A DNA stretch of 64,000 nucleotides from positions 237,210 through 301,209 of the forward strand of contig PTEX01000295.1 in the NCBI GenBank assembly GCA_003342815.1, written 5' to 3'. The notes below the pieces were generated by a model. It saw only the letters and a program-made list of their open reading frames with translations, made no database searches and was not told the origin of the DNA. Below are positions 27,601-64,000 of the stretch, one piece after another. Within the stretch, counting starts at the first letter, position 1, and each line of letters begins with the position of its first letter. This stretch comes from Eudromia elegans (Eukaryota; Chordata; Aves; Tinamiformes; Tinamidae). A program made the position numbers and the translations under genes.

Positions 27601-28209
27601 ACGGGTCCAGCGGTCACAGCTGCACGTCGAGTGACACGGCGAAACAGAGCTGCGACGCGAACAGCTCCCAAAGATGGGGCTGGACACCATTTTGGAGAGG
27701 TTTTTACCCTCCACTTACTGATCCTCTCTCTCTGAAATGTCTTTGCTAGGGATCTGCATCACCACAAGACACAAGGAGCAAACGGAAGGACGGCCAATTC
27801 ACCATCTCTTTCAAAACGACCCTAAGAGCAATCAACTAAAATTCAGAGCCAAACTGGCTCAGGAGGTGCTTCTTCATCCAAGAGGTGGTAGGGTCTGAGA
27901 CCTCCCCTTGCCAAAAGATGCAGTGGATGCCATGAGGTCCAAACCGACAAGTTGATGGAAACTGGACCAGCACTTCAAATTTAATCTGACAAAAGTTACT
28001 TAAACAGACAAAGCTCTTCAGGCTCAGGAAGTCCCTGCCCACCAACTGATTCTCGTTTGCTGTCCCTCTTACTCATCCCTGAACACCCTTCTACAGCCAC
28101 AGACATAAGCCACCAAGCCAGATAAACCCAAGACCCGACGCTTGTATGGTGAGCACAGTCAAAAGCAGAAACGACAGGCTTATATTTAGAGCTCTACAGC
28201 AAGATATGC

Positions 28210-28243
<34 letters not shown>

Positions 28244-28950
28244 TGGCTCTAAGCAAGAAGTCACCACTGGGCTGTTCAACTCCTTACTTCAAATGTACCT
28301 TCTTACCCTTGCTTTGCTTTAAGGACAACAAAATTTTCAGGAGAGCCACAAGGCATTAATCAAACACGCTGTTGTGCAACTCTTTCCATCATCAAGCTGC
28401 ATTTAATCCCTCAAGTCTCTTAATTCTTCTTCATAAAATAAAACCAGCAAAGAAAACGAAAACGAAGAGAGTGTTCCACGTGGACGGACGTGGGAGAGGA
28501 ACCGGGCAGCGCTTCACAAGCTGCACTCACCGCACGCACGCCCATGCGTGATGTTAAGGAAGGCACCCTGGCCTGTCGAACAGATGTTGGCCAGACCCAA
28601 CAGCGCTGGTCTGGTCGAGAGGAAGTGACAAGCAGCAGCAGGCCCGCTCGCCCCGCGGGTCACCTGCACTGGGAGCCCTACGGAGACGTCACGCGGGGCT
28701 GGCGCCAAGGGGGAGCGGAGCGCCGAGCTGGACGCAGGGAGAGCCAGCACCTCGACTACCAACCGCTGAGCCTGGAGCTGGGGAGGCCGAGCGGGTCGGG
28801 TACCGCCACCAGGCTGAGCAGAGCAGAGCAGACGCTTCAACGCAAGACGCTCATGAGGCTCGCTGGAAAAACGCGCTCTCGCAAAGGCGTTCGGGGACCG
28901 CATCAGGGTACGCCCGAGACTCCTCAACACTAACAGAGGCTACCTGATTG
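24601..28950. other. Intergenic sequence, no gene recognised
   Basis: Mixed composition, with a T-run and A-run imperfect inverted repeat at 24926-24969, an A-rich tract at 27224-27245 and the A28 run at 28213. I recognise no gene or RNA. Confidence 0.55.
28213..28240 (+). repeat. A28 homopolymer
   Basis: An uninterrupted run of 28 A follows atgcatt. No target-site duplication or source gene could be recognised upstream, so it is annotated only as a homopolymer. Confidence 0.95.
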
Positions 28951-28965
28951 TGGGGAACACAATCC

Positions 28966-29110
28966 TAAAATCATTATGCCCGGAAAAGACCTTTAAGGTC
29001 CTCAAGTCCAACCGTGAACCCTCCAACATCACCCCTGCTAAACCATGTCCCCGAGGGGCTCCTCCGTACTTGGTGGAGAGCTCCAGACTGGTGTCTTGTC
29101 TAGCTTCAGC
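28966..29110 (-). mobile_element. CR1 LINE 3'-end fragment downstream of PTEN
   Basis: Read on the plus strand, the segment holds aaaatcattatgcccggaaa, then gacctttaaggtcctcaagt, then ccaaccgtgaaccctccaac, then ctaaaccatgtccccgag. This follows the reverse complement of the CR1 3' region (gaaaagacctctaagatcat as I recall it). The element is therefore on the minus strand, 5'-truncated and diverged. Confidence 0.75.
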
Positions 29111-30755
29111 ACCCATCCAACTTTTGGCACGCTTGCAAGAATTGCTGGCTAGTTCTTTTCTTGCGTTGATCACTTACTGATTTGCGCTTTCTTTCTTTTT
29201 TTCCCCCTTTTTTTTTTTTCCCAAAACCCCCTCATTCTTCTCTCTGGCACACAGGCACCTTCTGTCCTCTCATTACAAATTCTCCTGCAGCTACTTCCAG
29301 CCATCTCCAAAACCCAAACGGATCAGACTTCATCAGGCCTTGGTTATAGCTCTGCAGCTTCTCAGGTCCAGCTCCACTACTCTGGTTCTCAGTCCCTTGT
29401 TCCTGCCATCCCTCTGATGTTAAGGGCAGGAGACGGTTGTCTCCTTGTCTTAAATGTAATTTGCAACCCTTCCCTGAGCTCTCCTCCTCTGCATCCTCTT
29501 TCCACTTAGACGAGGCAGATGGTTTCCTTCATAACTATTACTTAGGGCAAATACCTGAAGTTTCCTTAGGAGAACCGCCTTCTTTGGCCACATTGTCCCT
29601 CGTGGTGGCCAGAGTGGCACAGGTCCACCTCTGACCAGCAGCACCTACAGCAAACAGGACGGCAGGGACTGAGGGAAAGGCAAAGCCGAGGGCTCGCCAC
29701 CGCCGCGCCCGCCGAGGGTTCCTCCTTGCAAGGGGCTAACGAGGCAGGCGCAGGAAGGAAAAGCCCAGGAAGATGGTCCCCGTCCACAGGCGAGGACTAG
29801 GTCACCGCCAAAGGTCCCTGCCGAGGCCAAGGCCAGAGCTTCCGCCGTTCTGCACGGGCGGTCACAGAGACAGATACGTGTGCACACACAGGCCGCCCCA
29901 AACACACATTCTTTACCCTCAGGGAAGCTACTCAACACGTACTGCATACTGTCCAGACTATTTTCCTCTGAACTTCCATTCCTCCTTTCCAAAACTACCA
30001 TTTTCTCCATGAAAATTATGTACCGAAGTGTGCATTAGCGTGCTAACACTCTTATCAAATCAGTATTAAACACTTACTCACAAAAGAGGACGAGATACAG
30101 CGGGCAATTCCACACCTAGCAGCAGTAAAACCGCTCACGACCTCTCTCACCCCTGAGAAAGGCCCACAGCACCAAGCATCCACCCAAGACACGAGCTGAA
30201 AAGGCACGTTCACGTTCTGGGGCCATTTGGTCAGATGGCACCTAGATCAGAGCTGACTCGTTATTCTTTATCTTTTTTTTAACCTAAACTGTTGAGTTTG
30301 GCCGAGCAACTTGCAAACACGTCCCAGGAACTCCAAAGGGTAGAAGAGCACTCTGCTTTCTGTCTGCCTTTTCCAGAATGCCGGGACACGCAGATGCTCT
30401 CCATGGCCGTCAGCGCTGGTCTCATCTTCCCTAGAGGCTCAATCAGTAACCCTAATGCAGAAGGGAGAGAAGATGCGTTGCTTAAGTGTATGTTGTTCTC
30501 AAGTATCTCAACCGGTACAAAATCCGCCTCAAAATAGGAGCAAAATCCAGCATCTCTCCAGCCCCCTTGCTCTACCTCGCCGCCCCCCAGAAATGGCACT
30601 TAGTATGTGCAAAGCGAGCTATTCCACAGGGAAATAACAGATATATGAAGTGCTCCTTGTGGAGAGTGCCCTTTGCTCTAAGGATCCTGGCTCCACACGT
30701 CCCTGCTGCAAAGCAAGCTTTAGCCTCCCAGTGCTTCAATAAAACACCCACACAG
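29111..30755. other. Sequence immediately beyond the PTEN distal cleavage site
   Basis: Unique, moderately AT-rich sequence with a T-run at about 29210-29219. It could be part of longer PTEN 3'UTR isoforms or simply flank. No coding region recognised. Confidence 0.5.
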
Positions 30756-30770
30756 TGACAAGAATGAGAC

Positions 30771-30776
30771 TTTAAT
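30771..30776 (-). terminator. PTEN: Distal polyadenylation signal (ATTAAA) of PTEN
   Basis: The minus strand reads ATTAAA at 30771-30776, followed after about 15 nt by a CA cleavage dinucleotide near 30756. The surrounding sequence matches the end of the well-known mammalian PTEN 3'UTR as I recall it. Confidence 0.75.
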
Positions 30777-31284
30777 CAGTTTTAAGTGGAGTTTTAACAC
30801 TAAGAGATAAAGGGTTGTTAAACACAATAACAAACGGACATCTGATTTGTATGAGGCATTATCCTGTACATGTCATACTTGGGTTTTTTGTGTATCCTCA
30901 GTGCATAGCATTACACACAGAGCCACTGTTGCACAGCACAATAGTATTTGAAGAGGCTGAATCAGAGTAAGGCTGCTTAAACAGACTGATTTTTTTCTTT
31001 TTTTTCTTTTTTTTCCTCCTTTTAGTATCTATATATATATATATGCTATATGAAAACAGACTGAAAAATTTGAACTGGCAGAGAAAAGGCAGCTCTGCCG
31101 AACGCTGCAGTTGGAGCCCCCCTTTAGTGCACAGTTCCACCCCACCCACCTGCACGCATGACGCTTCCTAACAGTATTTTAAAAAAAAAAAAAAAAAAAA
31201 AGAAAAAAAAAGAAAAAAGGTAAACGAGGCACTTGGTGGCAACCACAGGCATCGTTAACATATTGCACACGTTTGCTAGGACTG

Positions 31285-31610
31285 AAACACGGACCTCGCA
31301 CGCTCGCGCCCTGTGTTTTTCCCGCAAGCTGAAACGTTCCCACGCTGCCCGTCGGCCCCGCGCCCGTGGACACCGCATGCCCCCCGCCCCGGGAAGGAAC
31401 AGGGGCGCTGCTGCTTGCACAACTGCCCCCCAACGGAGGGGCTGCGAAGGGTCGCGGGGGGCTGCCAGCGCCGCGGCGCCGCTTCGGGGCCACCGCGAGC
31501 GAGCGGCCCTCGGGGGGTCTCACACCCGTGAGCTGCGGCACAGGCAGCAGCCGGGGCCGGGCCGCACACTCGGGCTGAGCTCGCCTAGGAGAGTGCGCTG
31601 CAAGCCAGTC
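31285..31610. other. CpG-island-like block inside the PTEN 3'UTR
   Basis: Roughly 325 nt are very GC-rich, with about 40 CpG by my hand count, including a GC box (cccccgcccc at 31381-31390). On both sides, sequence resembling the mammalian 3'UTR resumes, near gtgcaatatgtt on one side and tttatttatggcagtatt on the other. The block is thus inside the transcribed UTR and replaces AT-rich sequence. Confidence 0.7.
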
Positions 31611-32866
31611 AAGGAATACTGCCATAAATAAAAGCTTTCAGGAGGGCTCGGGGAACCTTTCAGTCATAGCAATTCTTGTCAACTTCTATGGGGGTGGTAA
31701 CTGAAATAAAGTATAGGAGAGTATGTATAATATATATTTATATATATAATATATATATATATATAATGCCATTTTTCCATTTCCAATGACTACACCATAA
31801 AAATGTAAGCAAGGCTTTTAAAAAAAAAAAAAAAAAAAATCAAAACATTCAAAATCAAACCCCTCCATCCAGCCTTCACATTCCAAAGGAAAAATAACAG
31901 TGCAAAAGCCCATCAACGCCATGATTTCCAATGCGGCCCTCAGCGTTACCTACTGGAACCTCTCCAAACCAATTTGAGCATCGTGAGTCCAAAAGCGGGA
32001 CACGGAACAGAGCCGATATCCAAGGATTTTGCTTCTCTTTTTTAAAGCATGAACGTTTTTGTTTATTAGCCAACACAAATTATTTCAACTGCTTGAAAAA
32101 AATATACAAAACAGACAGGGTGCAACACGATTCAAAGGGCATGAGTTAAACAGCACGTCTCGGGGGAACCACGTCCTGCCCGGCAGTAACAACGGGAACA
32201 ACGAGCACTGGAACCAGCCACCTTGACCCACCAAAGTATTAAAGCCTAATTAAGCCTACAAGACGGGAAAAGCCTTAACCAGCTTCGTTAGAGATCAAGA
32301 GGCAGGACGCCGACGAGCAAAACTGACCGATTCCAGTCCCTCCTCCCCGCAAAAAAAGCACTTTATACCTTGCTTTACCGAGGGCGGTCAACGGAAGCCC
32401 TGCCTCGCCCCGATCCTCCCCATTAATGCTGCTGGGCAGGGCTCTTATTGCTCACACGCGGCTGTCAGCTAGGCGAGAGCACAGCTCGTGAACTTCAACG
32501 CCAGCACCAGCAAGTCAAGGGAGCGCGTCTGGTTCTTCGGGACACCCTAAGGAGGCGTGCAGGGGGCACAGCTACTCCTCTTGGCATACGTCACGCCTGG
32601 GGACAGCGCCGCTGCACCCCGGAGCCACCTCCAGGCAGCGAGAGCCACTCTCAAATCCCTACTCCTGGCATTACCCCTAGGAACAAACGATACCACATGG
32701 CTAGTTTAGAAATCCAGCTCTTTTTTCTTTTAACAAACAACGTATTTGGGATAAGTTCTGGTTTTAGAAAGTATGCTGCTTTGCTTACGTGCGGTGCTAG
32801 GAGCTTATGGCAACACTGGTGTCCTCCACATCATTTCTCTTCTAAAAACATGGTAGGTATTGAGCA

Positions 32867-32874
32867 TTCAAGTA
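32867..32874 (-). promoter_or_regulatory. miR-26 seed site in PTEN 3'UTR
   Basis: The minus strand reads TACTTGAA, an 8-mer site for miR-26, about 40 nt downstream of the first miR-19 site in transcript order. Human PTEN has the same arrangement as I recall it. Confidence 0.65.
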
Positions 32875-32915
32875 AAATCCCCTAACAGTTAATGACTTAT
32901 TTCTCTTTTAAAAAG

Positions 32916-32923
32916 TGTGCAAA
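32916..32923 (-). promoter_or_regulatory. miR-19 seed site (8-mer) in PTEN 3'UTR
   Basis: The minus strand reads TTTGCACA, an 8-mer match to the miR-19 seed, in a context (gcagttttgcaca) that matches the established vertebrate site for oncogenic miR-19 repression of PTEN. Confidence 0.75.
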
Positions 32924-33502
32924 ACTGCAAAACTCGCTGTAATAGGATGTGTAAGGTCAACGGGGTGGAACAGCTCACAAGAGGTTTGATTGAATAAATG
33001 CATCGTAAGTTGTTGAAATAAACACTAACCTGCAGAATCTCCACTTGACGTTTCCTGTGCACCATTACATAATATTTTTATATTGAGAAGAAAAAAGAAA
33101 AAAAAAAGCTTGCAAGGCAGCACATGAAGTATCCACTGCAGGAATACGACTGGGAAAAATAAAACTAACCAACGTAAGACGGTGACTGTTGCACATAACT
33201 AACAGCGACTGACTTTTAGCACTGGCCTTGATTACACAGGAGATGGAGCAGTCATTACAACTCGGAAAAAAATAAAGTGATTACGAAATCATTGTCAAAT
33301 TTGCTAACACTTTGCTTAAAGCCCATATTTTAGTTGATAGCCTCCACATTTGTATGGTTAAGTCATTGTTGCTGTGTGTTTTTTTTCTCTGTGACCCCAA
33401 TAATTTTATTTTCTAAAATCCCTTCATTTGCGGGTCTTTCGGATGTTGCCAAGGTTCATTCCTGTACCCCTATTCAGAATCACTCTCTCTAGCTGCCTTT
33501 TC

Positions 33503-33510
33503 TAGCACCA
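33503..33510 (-). promoter_or_regulatory. miR-29 seed site in PTEN 3'UTR
   Basis: The minus strand reads TGGTGCTA, an 8-mer match for miR-29, followed by gaaaaggcagct as in mammals. Confidence 0.6.
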
Positions 33511-33805
33511 TGACACTTAAAAATAATAATAATAATAAAAAAAATTAAAATGCACAAACAACAAGCAGTGACAGCGGCCAACTCTCCGAATGTCCAGGAT
33601 GAACTGCGGTAGCATGCTAAAGAAAGGTGCACGTAAAGAGCTGGATATGGTACACGGGCCAAGCTCCAGCAGCCTCTATTCCTTTCTGAGCATCACTCTT
33701 CTCGTTCCATCCCCCTTCCACAAGACATGCAACTCAGAATGTAGCAAAACCTTCTAGAAACTTCTCTCAGCCAACTGCAGACCTTTTCTCTCTGTTGCCA
33801 CGTAA

Positions 33806-33812
33806 GTGCAAA
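33806..33812 (-). promoter_or_regulatory. Second miR-19 seed site (7-mer) in PTEN 3'UTR
   Basis: The minus strand reads TTTGCAC, followed by the ttacgtggcaacag context, which parallels the second mammalian miR-19 site (tttgcacttgtggcaacag). Confidence 0.65.
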
Positions 33813-34185
33813 AAAAGGGGCAGGATGTGAACCTGTATTACTTGCGCTTTTTTTTTTTTTCTCCCCTCAAAACTTTGTTTGGTGACAGAACACAAAAGGA
33901 AAAAATTCCTACGTATACACATTAGGTCTGTCTCCACTTTATAAAACTGGAATAAAATGGGAAAGTGCCATCTTTATAGTTCCTAATTGAAGTTTTAATG
34001 TCCTTTGACACAAAAAGGTATATACATATCAGAACTACGTAACCTTTTTTTTTCCCCAGCTGGACAAGTGTCAAACCCTGTATATTTATAGGGCAAAACA
34101 AGATTGGTCAGGAAAGAATTGTTCCTATAATTGGTAATCTGACACTATGTCCTATTGCCATTTAAAAAGGTCCATTTTTTTTCAG

Positions 34186-34191
34186 TTTATT
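34186..34191 (-). terminator. PTEN: Proximal AATAAA about 65 nt after the PTEN stop
   Basis: The minus strand carries a canonical AATAAA here, within a block that resembles human (cttgaataaactg). Use of this site would give a very short 3'UTR without the miRNA sites. Further AATAAA copies lie at 33405-33410 and 32062-32067. Whether any is used cannot be told from sequence. Confidence 0.35.
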
Positions 34192-34255
34192 CAAGTTTGT
34201 CAACTTTTTGTGTGTGTTGTTTTTTTTTTCTTTTTATCTCTGATAAAAAAAATAT

Positions 34256-64000
<29,745 letters not shown>

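Larger units (their letters stand above)
30756..34255 (-). other. PTEN: PTEN 3' untranslated region
   Basis: About 3.5 kb of minus-strand sequence follows the stop. Long blocks resemble the mammalian PTEN 3'UTR as I recall it: the stretch just after the stop, the miR-19 and miR-26 neighbourhood near 32.9 kb, an AT-alternating block at about 31725-31767, and the final segment before the polyadenylation site. An unusual CpG-rich block sits at about 31285-31610. A Pumilio-type TGTATATA lies at 34019-34026 (minus strand). The 3' end is placed about 15 nt after the distal ATTAAA. Longer isoforms cannot be excluded. Confidence 0.85.

Noticed and set aside
28213..28240. A28 run as the tail of a processed pseudogene
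   Set aside because: No recognisable coding or UTR sequence upstream and no target-site duplication seen.
1..30000. Terminal exons of RNLS, the expected convergent neighbour
   Set aside because: No renalase C-terminal motif (for example the GGDG region) was found in any frame I inspected; the gene probably lies further left.

Overview
This is vertebrate chromosomal DNA. It carries a nearly complete, intron-containing PTEN gene on the minus strand. All nine coding exons are present, each with the exact length and phase of vertebrate PTEN (1202 nt in the window). Exon 1 is clipped by the right edge, so the first 10 nt of the reading frame, including the ATG, lie outside. The joined frame would be 403 codons plus stop, the standard PTEN length, with no frameshift or internal stop. 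Short introns (about 0.5 to 10.6 kb), exon 7 and 8 substitutions of the sauropsid kind, and CR1-type LINE fragments with few other transposons suggest a bird, or less likely another reptile. I cannot name the species.

Layout. Positions 1-30755 lie downstream of PTEN. I find no convincing protein-coding gene there. The stretch holds several GC- and CpG-rich clusters (near 1.5, 4.9, 10.4, 15.7 and 17.8 kb, and broadly 15-24 kb), microsatellites and small tandem repeats, and one CR1 fragment. The broad GC-rich block is stop-poor and throws up long overlapping ORFs on both strands, which I treat as chance unless shown otherwise. Positions 30756-34255 are the PTEN 3'UTR, recognisable by long blocks resembling the mammalian 3'UTR, conserved miR-19, miR-26 and miR-29 seed sites, and a distal ATTAAA signal. 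Positions 34256-64000 hold exons 9 to 1 and their introns. A CpG-rich region covers exon 1 and the start of intron 1.

The most unusual features are a CpG-island-like block embedded in the otherwise AT-rich 3'UTR (about 31285-31610), a perfect E2F-type palindrome in a CpG cluster at 17.76 kb, the exon 1 frame staying open for about 640 nt into intron 1, and a lineage-variable loop in exon 8. I saw no undescribed multi-gene system. Similarity statements rest on recall of the human gene and of CR1, not on a search.
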